64,000 nucleotides of DNA from CAYXLI01 sp964464925 (GTDB lineage: Bacteria; Acidobacteriota; Terriglobia; Bryobacterales; Bryobacteraceae), in contig CAYXLI010000015.1 of the NCBI GenBank assembly GCA_964464925.1, positions 1 to 64,000 of the forward strand, read 5' to 3'. Of the stretch, positions 8,823 through 16,831 are shown piece by piece (positions within the stretch are counted from its first letter, which is position 1; every line of letters starts with the position of its first letter). The notes under the pieces are model-generated. The model saw only the letters and a program-made list of their open reading frames with translations. It was not told where the DNA came from and made no database searches. Position numbers and translations under genes: made by a program.

Positions 8823-9794
8823 ATGACGAGTACGGCAGACTCCTGCGAGGCGATTGTGTCAGAACAACTGCAGTCCGATGTCGCGATATCTGTGCGCGGC
8901 CTCAGGAAATCCTATGGCGAATTCGAGGCGGTGCGCGGCATTGACTTCGCAGTCAAGCAGGGTGAGGTTTTCGGGCTGCTTGGTCCAAACGGCGCGGGAA
9001 AGACCACAACGGTTGAAATCATGGAGGGGCTGCGCCCTCGTACGGCAGGAGATGTGCAGGTGCTCGGCCTTGATCCGGGCATATCGATTGCGCAGATCAA
9101 GGACCGTATCGGGGTCTGCCTGCAGGCAACGAATCTGCCGGAGAAGATTACGGTCCGGGAAGCTTTGAATCTTTTCGCGAGCTTCTACTCACGGCGTACC
9201 GACATAGAACGCCTAATGAGCCGTCTGCAGCTTTCTGAGAAAAAGAACGCGTTTTACTCTCAGCTCTCAGGCGGGCAGAAGCAGAGAGTGGCGTTGGCAC
9301 TCGCGATGGTAAATGATCCGCAGATTGTGTTTCTCGATGAGCCGACGACAGGGCTCGACCCGCAGGTTCGGCTCGAAATCCACAAGCTGATTCAGGAACT
9401 CAAAGACGCACGCGTCACGACAGTGCTTACGACGCACTACATTGAGGAAGCCGAGAAGCTGTGCGATCGCGTGGCAATCGTAGACCAGGGGAAGATCATC
9501 GCGATGGGAACTCCACGGGAGATTCAGAAGCAGACGCTAGGGACATCGCGGATCGAGATTCATCTTGCGGCGCCGCTATCCAAGGACGGCATTCCGGTGC
9601 CGGACGGCGACACATATCACATTGAGGACAGCGGCCGGTCACTTGTGGTGTCCTCGGCCCAGCCTACGCGGGCGCTGGTGGACCTCGTGAAGTGGATCGA
9701 CAACCAGGGATTGGAACTCGTAGATATTCAATTGAAGCGGCCGACGCTGGAAGATGTATTCATTGAACTGACCGGAAAGAAGCTACGCGAATGA
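8823..9794 (+). CDS. ABC-2 type exporter, ATP-binding subunit
   Basis: ATPase of a DrrA/CcmA-like ABC exporter (323 residues). Walker A GPNGAGKTT is at 54-62, the signature LSGGQKQ begins at 148, and Walker B with the catalytic Glu (IVFLDEP) is near 168-174. The H-loop follows in LTTHYIEEAE, and a C-terminal DUF4162-like region covers about 235-320. The stop overlaps the ATG of the permease by four bases (ATGA), so the subunits are translationally coupled. ATPase identity is firm; cargo unknown. Confidence 0.92.
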   Translation: MTSTADSCEAIVSEQLQSDVAISVRGLRKSYGEFEAVRGIDFAVKQGEVFGLLGPNGAGKTTTVEIMEGLRPRTAGDVQVLGLDPGISIAQIKDRIGVCLQATNLPEKITVREALNLFASFYSRRTDIERLMSRLQLSEKKNAFYSQLSGGQKQRVALALAMVNDPQIVFLDEPTTGLDPQVRLEIHKLIQELKDARVTTVLTTHYIEEAEKLCDRVAIVDQGKIIAMGTPREIQKQTLGTSRIEIHLAAPLSKDGIPVPDGDTYHIEDSGRSLVVSSAQPTRALVDLVKWIDNQGLELVDIQLKRPTLEDVFIELTGKKLRE

Positions 9795-11989
9795 ATAGCT
9801 ACCTGGCACTGATCCAAATCAACCTGAAACTCGCGTTGAGAGAGCGGGCGGTACTGTTCTTCAACTACGTCTTTCCGCTAATCTTCTTCTTCGCATTTGG
9901 CATCGGGTTCGGTGGCGGGGCGCAAGGCAGCGGGATGACGCAGATTGTCTCGATGGTGCTGGTGATCGGTTTGCTTGGCAGCGGGTTATTCGGAGCGGGA
10001 ATGCGGGCTGTGGCGGAACGCGAGGCGAACATCCTGCGGCGCTATAAGGTGGCTCCGATCACGGCCGCGCCGATTCTGGTTTCGTCGATGATCACCGGAT
10101 GGATTCTGTACATTCCGTCCGTTGTAATGATGATCGCGCTCGCCCATCTGAAGTACAAGATGCCGCTGCCCGAGCGAATGGGCTCGCTCCTGATCCTGAT
10201 TACAGTAGGTGCGTTCGCGATGCGCGCGTTGGGTCTGATTATCGCCAGCGTGGTGAACTCGGTGGCCGAGAGTAATATCCTCATCCAGTTTTTCTACATG
10301 CCGATGCTGTTCCTGAGCGGAGCGACGTTTCCGTTGACGATGCTGCCGACGTGGGCGCAGACGCTTGCGCAGTTCCTGCCCGCTTCCCACCTGTTCTCCG
10401 CAATGCAGGGCGTGATGCTGCGCAAGGAGTCCGTATTCCAGAATCTGACGGCGATCGGAGCCATGCTGCTGGCCATGGTGGTTGCCACGTTTATCTCGAT
10501 CAAACTATTCCGGTGGGAGAAGGACGAGAAGATCCAGGGCAGGGCGAAGCTGTGGCTGGTGGCGGTGTTCATTCCATTTCTGGCGCTTGGAGGATACCAA
10601 ACATACAGCAAAGAGAACATCGCGAAGAGCAAGATGTATGAACGGGATCTGCGACGCAGCCGGACGCGGTTGATCACTGGGGCACGCGTTTTCATAGGCG
10701 ATGGCCGGGTAATCGATCAGGCCGGGGTTCTGCTCAAAGACGGGAAGATCGCGAAGATCTATGAAGGTGTGAATATTCCCGAGGCGAAGGCCGTGGATGC
10801 GGATGCGGTGGAGGCGTTCGGAAAGACGCTGTTGCCGGGCTTCATCGATGTACACGTGCATTTAGGCGCGCCGGGGGGCATCCCCGAAGACCAGAAGAAT
10901 TACGACGCCAAAAAGCAAATGGAACGGAATCTTGCTGCGTATCTATATAGCGGCGTGACGGCCGTTCGTAGCGTAGGCGACTTTGTCGATCCTGTTCTGG
11001 ATGCCCGGGCGCGCGTGCAGTCAGGCGAGAAGTTGGGAGCCGGCCTTTACGCTTGCGGGCCGCTGTTCACCGCTGAGGGCGGGCATGGGACTGAGTATTT
11101 CAAGCAGGCTCCAGAGTTCCTGCGCACGATGGCAGGGGAGCAATTCACACGCATTCCGAAGTCAGAAGCTGATGCCGGGGAGCAGGTAAACGCACTGAAA
11201 GCGCGCAATGTGGATTGTGTAAAGGCGGTGCTGGAGGGGGGCGTGTCCGGATACCTTTTCAACCGAATGGACATCGCCCTTTACCGTGCTGTGATTTCGA
11301 AGGCCAGGCGCGATGGGTTGCCATCCACGACCCATACCGGTAACGCACAGGACATAGCGGACGCGATTTCGGCCGGGAGCAACGGAATCGAGCATGGGTC
11401 GGCCCGCGAGCGTATTCCGGATGAAATTTTCGCGAGAATGGCAAAGGCGGGGATTGCGTATGATCCGACCTTGAGCGTGATGGAGGCGATGAATGCGTGG
11501 GCCGCGGGCAATACGAATATTCTGGAGCGCTCCCTGCTGGCGCAGGCGGTTCCGAATAAGCTCCTGTTGAATACGAAGAAGATGATCAACTCACCGGAGT
11601 CGATGAAGTCTCGCACCGAGTTAAGTAAGTTTCCAGACCGGGTCGAGACCGCGCAGGATAATCTGTTGCGTGCCTGGAAAGCCGGCGTGATGCTGGTGAC
11701 CGGCAGCGACGCGGGCAACCTGCTGGTATTCCATGGGCCGACTGTCCAGCACGAACTGCAACTCTGGGTAAAAGCGGGGATTCCGGCTCAGGCGGCTCTG
11801 CAAGCCGCCACTTACAACGGTGCTCGTGCGCTACGGAAACAGAGAGAATTCGGACTGATCAAAGAAGGGTACGATGCAACGCTGCTGATAGTGGACGGGA
11901 ATCCACTGCAAGACATCGACGCGACCGAGCGGATCTCCGCTGTGTTCCTGAAAGGTGAGCGCGTGGACCGGTCCAGCCTATTCGAATAA
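9791..11989 (+). CDS. ABC-2 permease fused to a C-terminal amidohydrolase
   Basis: A 732-residue two-domain protein in one uninterrupted frame. Residues 1-240 are an ABC-2 permease with six membrane spans and the conserved ERExxxLRRYKVAP-like segment. A seventh hydrophobic span (about 253-270) follows, then a complete amidohydrolase domain from about 292. Its metal ligands are present: H355/H357 in DVHVHL, K478 in DCVKAV, H515, H535 in GIEHGS, and Asp in VTGSDAGN. If the permease is N-in, the seventh span would place the hydrolase on the outer face, matching the exported hydrolases nearby. Coupled to the ATPase by ATGA. No start or SD is obvious at the domain junction. Sequencing error is unlikely because no stop separates the parts. 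Confidence 0.88.
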   Translation: MNSYLALIQINLKLALRERAVLFFNYVFPLIFFFAFGIGFGGGAQGSGMTQIVSMVLVIGLLGSGLFGAGMRAVAEREANILRRYKVAPITAAPILVSSMITGWILYIPSVVMMIALAHLKYKMPLPERMGSLLILITVGAFAMRALGLIIASVVNSVAESNILIQFFYMPMLFLSGATFPLTMLPTWAQTLAQFLPASHLFSAMQGVMLRKESVFQNLTAIGAMLLAMVVATFISIKLFRWEKDEKIQGRAKLWLVAVFIPFLALGGYQTYSKENIAKSKMYERDLRRSRTRLITGARVFIGDGRVIDQAGVLLKDGKIAKIYEGVNIPEAKAVDADAVEAFGKTLLPGFIDVHVHLGAPGGIPEDQKNYDAKKQMERNLAAYLYSGVTAVRSVGDFVDPVLDARARVQSGEKLGAGLYACGPLFTAEGGHGTEYFKQAPEFLRTMAGEQFTRIPKSEADAGEQVNALKARNVDCVKAVLEGGVSGYLFNRMDIALYRAVISKARRDGLPSTTHTGNAQDIADAISAGSNGIEHGSARERIPDEIFARMAKAGIAYDPTLSVMEAMNAWAAGNTNILERSLLAQAVPNKLLLNTKKMINSPESMKSRTELSKFPDRVETAQDNLLRAWKAGVMLVTGSDAGNLLVFHGPTVQHELQLWVKAGIPAQAALQAATYNGARALRKQREFGLIKEGYDATLLIVDGNPLQDIDATERISAVFLKGERVDRSSLFE

Positions 11990-12013
11990 CCCCATGTTCT
12001 GGAGAACGTCAGG

Positions 12014-12847
12014 TCAGCCCGCCATCGCGAACTGGGATAGCATCAGCGCGAAGCTGACAGCCGTGATCAGGAGGCAGACAATGGCGAGCGCTCCCCACAA
12101 TTTCTCCTGCCAGTTGTCGATCAGTTTTGGCGTTCCGGCTGCGTAGGCGACCAGGAAGCCTGCCGCCAGACCACCGAGATGGGCCGCATTATCCGCACGA
12201 AACATCGGCAGAAAGCCCATGACCAAACCCCAAATGGCCCACTGCGTGTAGTGCGCTTTCATGGCCGCACCCATACTGGTCTGGCTCTTGATCCCGAGGG
12301 CAATCATCGCCCCTATGAATCCGAACAGGCCCGCCGAAGCACCAATCGAGAGCGCATTGCTCCACCATGTGCTTGCCAGAAAGCCGATAACCGTTGCGTA
12401 GAAGTAGATCACTACGTATCGCCGCGTGCCGTAGAACTCCTCGACAGTAGCGCCGAGATCCCATAACACCCAGGAGTTCATGAGGATGTGGATGATACCG
12501 CCATGCAGAAATCCAGCGGTTACAAGCCTCCACCACTGTCCGGCGAAAATGGCGGGCGGGAACTTGGCTCCGAATAGCAGCAGCGTGCGGGGATCAATGT
12601 CGGTAACGAGTTGGCCTTCGGCGCCTTGCATGGAGTGAAGCGTTGTAGCCGCATACAGTCCGAAATTGATCACCAGCAGAATCGTGGTGCAGAAGCGGCC
12701 GTGGGAGAGCAATCCTCCTTCGGAGGAGGGGCGAGTCTCCACCGCGCGTGCTCCCAGCGGGGCGTCGCAATAAGGGCAGACACGGTCATCGGCACTGACA
12801 AAAGCCCGGCAATTCGGGCACATCCGTCGTTTTTCCACTGTCACCAA
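12014..12847 (-). CDS. Rhomboid intramembrane serine protease with N-terminal zinc ribbon
   Basis: Intramembrane protease (277 residues). The N-terminus has two CxxC pairs, C10/C13 and C24/C27 (a zinc-ribbon arrangement), then a linker and six or so membrane spans. Rhomboid hallmarks are HxxxN (H120, N124), GASAG with nucleophile Ser171, and the partner His223 in AAHLGG. The additional final span and zinc ribbon resemble rhomboids in other acidobacteria. It is convergent with the ABC-amidohydrolase gene (24-base gap) and divergent from the aldolase (17-base gap). Substrate unknown. Confidence 0.9.
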   Translation of the reverse strand: MVTVEKRRMCPNCRAFVSADDRVCPYCDAPLGARAVETRPSSEGGLLSHGRFCTTILLVINFGLYAATTLHSMQGAEGQLVTDIDPRTLLLFGAKFPPAIFAGQWWRLVTAGFLHGGIIHILMNSWVLWDLGATVEEFYGTRRYVVIYFYATVIGFLASTWWSNALSIGASAGLFGFIGAMIALGIKSQTSMGAAMKAHYTQWAIWGLVMGFLPMFRADNAAHLGGLAAGFLVAYAAGTPKLIDNWQEKLWGALAIVCLLITAVSFALMLSQFAMAG

Positions 12848-12864
12848 TGTAGCAAGAGAAGGCG

Positions 12865-13656
12865 ATGTTACAATCGACGTTTCAGATGCGCATCACCGAA
12901 AGAGAACATCGGCAGAGTATCGTCGAGGTGGGGCGCCTGGTCTTTCAAAAGGGCTGGATTGCGGCAAACGACGGAAACATCAGTATTCGTCTGGACGATC
13001 GCCGTATTCTGGCCACCCCAACCGGAGTCAGCAAGGGAATGATGTCTCCGGAGGACTTGATCATCTGCGATTTGAACGGCGACAAGATCGAGGGGCGTCT
13101 GGAACGGACCAGCGAAATCACCATGCATACGACGGTGTACAAAATGCGGCCGGACGTACACGCAGTTGTGCATGCTCACCCTCCTGTATCGACTGGCTTT
13201 GCGGTCGCCGGCCGTCCGTTGAACATGGCAATGCTGCCGGAGGTGGTTGTAGGACTTGGATGCGTGCCGCTAGCCGAATACGCTCTGCCGGGCACGCCCG
13301 CCCTGTCCGAAAGTCTGTTGCCGTTCATTCCGAAGTACGATGCGCTGCTGATGTCGAACCATGGCGTCGTTTGCTATGGCGAGAGCGTCATGAAGGCCTA
13401 CTTCAAGATGGAAACGGTGGAGCATTTTGCGCGGATTGCGCTGGTCGCCGAGCTGCTGGGCGGCCCGAAGCTGCTGCCGCGCGTAGAAGTCGATAAACTG
13501 TTTGATTCGCGCTCGCGCTACGGCGTGCAATCTCTTGCGACTAACCAACCCGGTTGCCCGGTGGTCGCGGAGGACGTGCAGCAGGCTGAGCGGATCACGG
13601 TAACGCGCGAGGAATTGATAGCGCTGGTGGATGAGGCGGTAAAGGCGCGCGGTTAA
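12865..13656 (+). CDS. Class II aldolase (fuculose-phosphate aldolase-like), probable microcompartment cargo
   Basis: Zn-dependent class II aldolase of the FucA/RhaD/AraD superfamily, predicted to split a deoxysugar-1-phosphate into DHAP and lactaldehyde. Visible are GNISIRL, the general-base Glu in SEITMHT, the Zn pair in HAHPP and the third Zn His in SNHGV. The core ends near residue 210; a linker of about 30 residues then leads to a short amphipathic helix (ITVTREELIALVDEAVKARG), a plausible encapsulation peptide. Shell genes follow on the same strand; the next ORF begins 9 bases after the stop. An alternative start is Met8 at 12886. Specific sugar not determined. Confidence 0.87.
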   Translation: MLQSTFQMRITEREHRQSIVEVGRLVFQKGWIAANDGNISIRLDDRRILATPTGVSKGMMSPEDLIICDLNGDKIEGRLERTSEITMHTTVYKMRPDVHAVVHAHPPVSTGFAVAGRPLNMAMLPEVVVGLGCVPLAEYALPGTPALSESLLPFIPKYDALLMSNHGVVCYGESVMKAYFKMETVEHFARIALVAELLGGPKLLPRVEVDKLFDSRSRYGVQSLATNQPGCPVVAEDVQQAERITVTREELIALVDEAVKARG

Positions 13657-13661
13657 GGAGG
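13655..13661 (+). promoter_or_regulatory. Consensus Shine-Dalgarno AAGGAGG of the BMC-H gene
   Basis: AAGGAGG overlaps the aldolase stop codon and lies four bases before the ATG at 13666. It is the only near-perfect ribosome-binding site in this operon. The three pentamer genes that follow start by overlap or without an obvious SD. This fits the need for many more hexamers than pentamers. Confidence 0.7.
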
Positions 13662-13665
13662 CTGG

Positions 13666-13953
13666 ATGGGTGAAGCTCTGGGAATGATCGAAACACGCGG
13701 TCTGGTGTCGATGATCGAAGCTGCTGACGCGATGGTGAAGGCAGCGAATGTCACGGTTGTGGGATGGGAGAAAATCGGCTCCGGCTATGTGACCGTGCTC
13801 GTTCGCGGTGATGTAGCTGCGGTCCGTGCTGCCACCGATTCCGGCGCCGCAGCGGCCCGCCGTATCGGCGAACTGATCGCCGTCCACGTCATACCGCGCC
13901 CGCATCCTAGCCTCGAAGGCGTCCTGCCGATCGGCAAGGCGCAAAGCGCATAA
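13666..13953 (+). CDS. Bacterial microcompartment hexameric shell protein (BMC-H)
   Basis: A 95-residue single BMC-domain protein of the CcmK/PduA/EutM type, forming the facet hexamers of a protein shell. The start EALGMIETRGLVSMIEAADAMVKAA and the central GSGYVTVLVRGDVAAV are diagnostic, and the C-terminal segment IPRPHPSLEGVLP is the usual end. Length is exactly canonical. It is preceded by a strong SD and sits between the aldolase and three pentamer genes. It is the only hexamer gene in the window and no BMC-T gene is present. Confidence 0.96.
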   Translation: MGEALGMIETRGLVSMIEAADAMVKAANVTVVGWEKIGSGYVTVLVRGDVAAVRAATDSGAAAARRIGELIAVHVIPRPHPSLEGVLPIGKAQSA

Positions 13954-13957
13954 GCAC

Positions 13958-14227
13958 ATGACTCTGGCTCGCGTAGTTGGCACTGTCGTCGCCACGCGCA
14001 AAGATCCTCGTCTTGAGGGCTTCAAGCTGTTGATCCTGAAACCAGTATCGCCGGAAGGAACTTTGGAAGCCGGATACGTGATTGCGGTGGATACAGTCGG
14101 CGCAGGCTCGCAGGAGACAGTGATTGTCGTGTCGGGCAGTTCCGCTCGCATGGCGGATCATTGCAAGGACAAGCCAGTGGACCTCGCGATCGTCGGTATC
14201 GTGGACTCATTGAGCCTAAACAAATGA
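13958..14227 (+). CDS. Microcompartment vertex protein 1 (EutN/CcmL, BMC-P)
   Basis: An 89-residue pentameric shell protein of the EutN/CcmL family that caps the vertices. Family features are the opening LARVVGTVVATRKDPRLEG, LLILKPV, AVDTVGAGSQETVIVVSGSSAR and the closing VDLAIVGIVDSL. It begins four bases after the BMC-H stop with no clear SD, and its stop overlaps the next start (ATGA). First of three paralogous pentamer genes, a number seen in other fucose/rhamnose-type microcompartment loci. Confidence 0.94.
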   Translation: MTLARVVGTVVATRKDPRLEGFKLLILKPVSPEGTLEAGYVIAVDTVGAGSQETVIVVSGSSARMADHCKDKPVDLAIVGIVDSLSLNK

Positions 14228-14499
14228 TTCTGGGGCGAGTCATCGGATGCGTCTGGGCAACGGTCAAGAGCCCGAGCCTGAACGGGCAGCGTCTGCTGAT
14301 TGTCCAGCCTCTGAAACCCGATATGCAACCGACGGCTAAGCCGGTGATTTGCACGGACGCAACGGGAGCGGGCGCCGGCGAGGTCGTGTACTATTGCCGC
14401 GGCAAAGAATCGAGCTTTCCGTTCCTACCTGCGGAAGTGGCCACTGACATGACTGTCGTCGGGATTGTGGACAGGGTTCATCTGGGGGAAACATCCTGA
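14224..14499 (+). CDS. Microcompartment vertex protein 2 (EutN/CcmL, BMC-P)
   Basis: Second pentamer protein, 91 residues. The frame is open from 14161, but the ATG at 14224 overlaps the upstream TGA and starts the family motif ILGRVIGCVWATVKSPSLNG, so that start is used. LLIVQPL, DATGAGAGEVVYYCRGKES and VVGIVDRV complete the fold. The segment PFLPAEVATDMTVVG holds the usual pre-strand proline region. The stop overlaps the next start (TGATG). No SD. Confidence 0.93.
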   Translation: MILGRVIGCVWATVKSPSLNGQRLLIVQPLKPDMQPTAKPVICTDATGAGAGEVVYYCRGKESSFPFLPAEVATDMTVVGIVDRVHLGETS

Positions 14500-14948
14500 T
14501 GCTGATTGCGCGCGTAATCGGCGAAGTCATCGCCACGCAGAAGCACTCAAGTCATGAGGGCAGGAAGATCCTTCTGGTACAGCCGTTGAACTTGGACGAT
14601 ACGCCCAGGGGAGATGCGGTGGTGGCGCTTGACGCTGTCGATGCCGGGATCGGGGATCGTGTCCTGCTGGCGACCGAGGGCTACAGCGCGATGACCAGCG
14701 TGGGACGCCCGCAGTCACCCATCGACATGGCCGTCATCGGGTTTATTGATAGCATCACTCTCGACGGCGACATCCACACCGGCGGCAGTGCTACCGGGGC
14801 TGTTGGCAGTTTCGGATCTGGAACCGGAACGGCTGCTGGGGGACCGGCGTCGCCGGTCGATCCGCTTCGGCGTGGCGGGGAGGAGCTTCTTCTTCCAGCC
14901 ATACCGGTCGATAAGAAGCCGAATCGCAAGCGCAAATCCAACCAGTAG
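14499..14948 (+). CDS. Microcompartment vertex protein 3 (BMC-P) with a long C-terminal tail
   Basis: Third pentamer protein. Residues 1-90 are a standard EutN/CcmL domain (IARVIGEVIATQKHSSHEG, LLVQPLN, DAVDAGIGDRVLLATEG, MAVIGFIDSI). A tail of about 60 residues follows that is rich in Gly/Ser/Ala/Thr and ends in a basic KPNRKRKSNQ cluster; such a tail is not part of the fold. The tail region (14769-14948) overlaps the 3' end of the opposite-strand membrane protein gene by 234 bases. Either tail could be an incidental open frame, but the pentamer domain itself is secure. Confidence 0.9.
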   Translation: MLIARVIGEVIATQKHSSHEGRKILLVQPLNLDDTPRGDAVVALDAVDAGIGDRVLLATEGYSAMTSVGRPQSPIDMAVIGFIDSITLDGDIHTGGSATGAVGSFGSGTGTAAGGPASPVDPLRRGGEELLLPAIPVDKKPNRKRKSNQ

Positions 14949-15431
14949 CTTAATCACCTCCGCCACCGTGTTCATGGTGGCGTATCCCTGGTACAAGTCA
15001 CGTTCTTTCAGCGCGGCGTTCAAGGGCAGAAAATCGAATGACCGGCCCAACGCCAACATAGATTGCGTGGTGTAAAGTACCTGAAATGCTTCGAGTAAGA
15101 TCGCGACAAATGCGCCGATAATGAGGAATTTACTGCGGTGCGAAGTGAAGGTTACAGCGCTCACGAACGCCAACCCAATACCGATTTGGGCGATTCCCCA
15201 CGTCTGGTAGAGAAAGCGGTTCATCTCGGATACCTGATAACGAAGCAGCATGCGCGTGATATCGCTGCCGAGATCCTCAATGTCCTTGGCAACCGGCCCG
15301 GGAGGATTATTCATGATCTTTTCGACGTTCAGCCCATTCTGGTACATGACAAATACCATCAGGAGGCTGCCTATTATCCAGGCTCCAAGGATAAACGAAG
15401 CGAGTCGGCGAGTGTGCATTCTATTGCCCAT
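14715..15431 (-). CDS. Four-span membrane protein of unknown function, 3' end antisense to the BMC-P gene
   Basis: A 238-residue protein, no family recognised. Hydrophobic spans are at about 10-30, 78-96, 103-127 and 150-175. The loop between spans 1 and 2 contains NNPPGPVAKDIEDLGSD. The last 58 residues after WKKKLLP are Arg/Ser-rich and lie opposite the pentamer gene. Third-position GC in this antisense tail is high by eye, so the tail may be genuine. Met5 (15419) is an alternative start. Relation to the microcompartment is unclear. Confidence 0.7.
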   Translation of the reverse strand: MGNRMHTRRLASFILGAWIIGSLLMVFVMYQNGLNVEKIMNNPPGPVAKDIEDLGSDITRMLLRYQVSEMNRFLYQTWGIAQIGIGLAFVSAVTFTSHRSKFLIIGAFVAILLEAFQVLYTTQSMLALGRSFDFLPLNAALKERDLYQGYATMNTVAEVIKLLVGFALAIRLLIDRYGWKKKLLPATPKRIDRRRRSPSSRSGSRSETANSPGSTAAGVDVAVESDAINKPDDGHVDG

Positions 15432-15462
15432 CAGTGTAACGCAGATTGCAGGAGCCGCTGAG

Positions 15463-16767
15463 TCAGGGATTTTGCCGAGCGGTCCGGCTCCGAATCAACA
15501 AAGTGAAGAGCGCGCCGGCCAATGCGGATGCAACCAGATAGTAGACACCAGTGCGGTAATTGCCCGTTCTCGTGCTGAGGTAGCCGACGGCAAAGGGTCC
15601 GGCGAAGCCGCCCAGGTTTCCGAAGCTATTGATCAGCCCCATGCTGGCTGCCGCTGCCGTTCCCGTGAGGAACGTGCCCGGCAGCGCCCAGAAACCGCCG
15701 CGATACGCGTGGATGCCTGCGCCTGAGATGCAGAGCAAACCCAGAACGCCCCACAGCGGAAGAGCCGTGGTCTGTGTGAACGCGAATGCAGCTGCGCCGA
15801 TGACGACCGGGATTGCCGTGTGCCATCGGCGCTCCCTCGTTTTGTCGGAATGCCACGCGAGCAGGAGCAACACCGGGGGTTCAGCCAGGAACACCGCCGC
15901 AGTGATGAGAGTGACGTGGAAGGTGCTGGAGCCTGAAACAGAGTGAATGATCTTTGGCAGCCACATGGTAAACCCGTAATTCGACGTCATCAGGCAGAAA
16001 TAGGCTAAGGCCAGGAGCAGGACCTTCGGATGGCGCAGGGCGCTCAACATGGAATGCCGATGTGAGGCATCAAGATGCGACCGCTGTTTCTCCAGTTCGC
16101 CGGTGATCCAATCGCGCTCGTCAGCCGGGAGCCAGCGTGCGTCTTTCGGTTGATCGGGAAGAAAATAAATCGTAGCAATCCCGGCGACGATGGCTGGAAT
16201 CCCTTCCAGCAACAGCATCCAGCGCCAGCCGGGCCACCCGAGCCAATGCAGCCGCATCAGCAGCCCGGAGATGGGAGCGCCGATGATCTCGGAAAAGGGA
16301 ATGGCGGACATGCACATCGCGACCGCCTTTCCGCGGTCCTCGTACCGGAACCAGTGAGAGAGGTAGACGAGCACGGTAGGGAAGAAGCCCGCCTCCGCGA
16401 GTCCGAGCACGAATCGAATGGAATAGAACTGTGCCGGGGTCTGAATGAACGCGGTGAGGCCTGCGACCATTCCCCAGGTGACCATGATCCGGGCGAGCCA
16501 CTTGCGCGCGCTCCAGCGCTCGGCGATCACGGCGCCCGGAATTTCCAACATAAAGTAGCCGATGAAGAAGATGCCTGCGCCCAGGCCGAACATTTCATTC
16601 GTAAAGTGAAGGTCGCGAGTGAGTTCGAGCGCGGCGAAGCTGACGTTTACGCGATCGAGAAACGAGATCAGATAGAGAATAAAGAGGAACGGGATGAGAT
16701 GCGCGATGATGCGCCTGCGTGTGCGATCGGCGAGGGAATCGGTGGTCGGAGGCGCGGCGCTTTGCAT
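15463..16767 (-). CDS. MFS transporter, anion:cation symporter (ACS) type
   Basis: A 434-residue major facilitator with about 12 spans. The FLDRVNVSFAAL segment at the end of span 1, the RFVLGLAEAGFFPTVLVYLSHWF segment and a charged central loop (LPDQPKDARWLPADERDWI) are typical of the ACS family, which imports organic anions such as tartrate, phthalate or hexuronates. It is 31 bases upstream, in the reading direction, of the four-span membrane protein and may be co-transcribed with it. Substrate not predicted. Confidence 0.9.
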   Translation of the reverse strand: MQSAAPPTTDSLADRTRRRIIAHLIPFLFILYLISFLDRVNVSFAALELTRDLHFTNEMFGLGAGIFFIGYFMLEIPGAVIAERWSARKWLARIMVTWGMVAGLTAFIQTPAQFYSIRFVLGLAEAGFFPTVLVYLSHWFRYEDRGKAVAMCMSAIPFSEIIGAPISGLLMRLHWLGWPGWRWMLLLEGIPAIVAGIATIYFLPDQPKDARWLPADERDWITGELEKQRSHLDASHRHSMLSALRHPKVLLLALAYFCLMTSNYGFTMWLPKIIHSVSGSSTFHVTLITAAVFLAEPPVLLLLAWHSDKTRERRWHTAIPVVIGAAAFAFTQTTALPLWGVLGLLCISGAGIHAYRGGFWALPGTFLTGTAAAASMGLINSFGNLGGFAGPFAVGYLSTRTGNYRTGVYYLVASALAGALFTLLIRSRTARQNP

Positions 16768-16793
16768 GCGTCGCTAGATCATAACAGGGTCGT

Positions 16794-16805
16794 TCCGGCG
16801 CCGGA
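16794..16805. promoter_or_regulatory. Perfect 12-bp palindrome between divergent genes
   Basis: TCCGGCGCCGGA is a perfect palindrome in the 64-base gap between the MFS gene (start 16767, minus) and the transglutaminase-like gene (start 16832, plus). Position suggests an operator, but in GC-rich DNA a 12-bp palindrome can arise by chance. Confidence 0.25.
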
Positions 16806-16831
16806 GACTTCGCCTGCGATACTGGCTCTTC

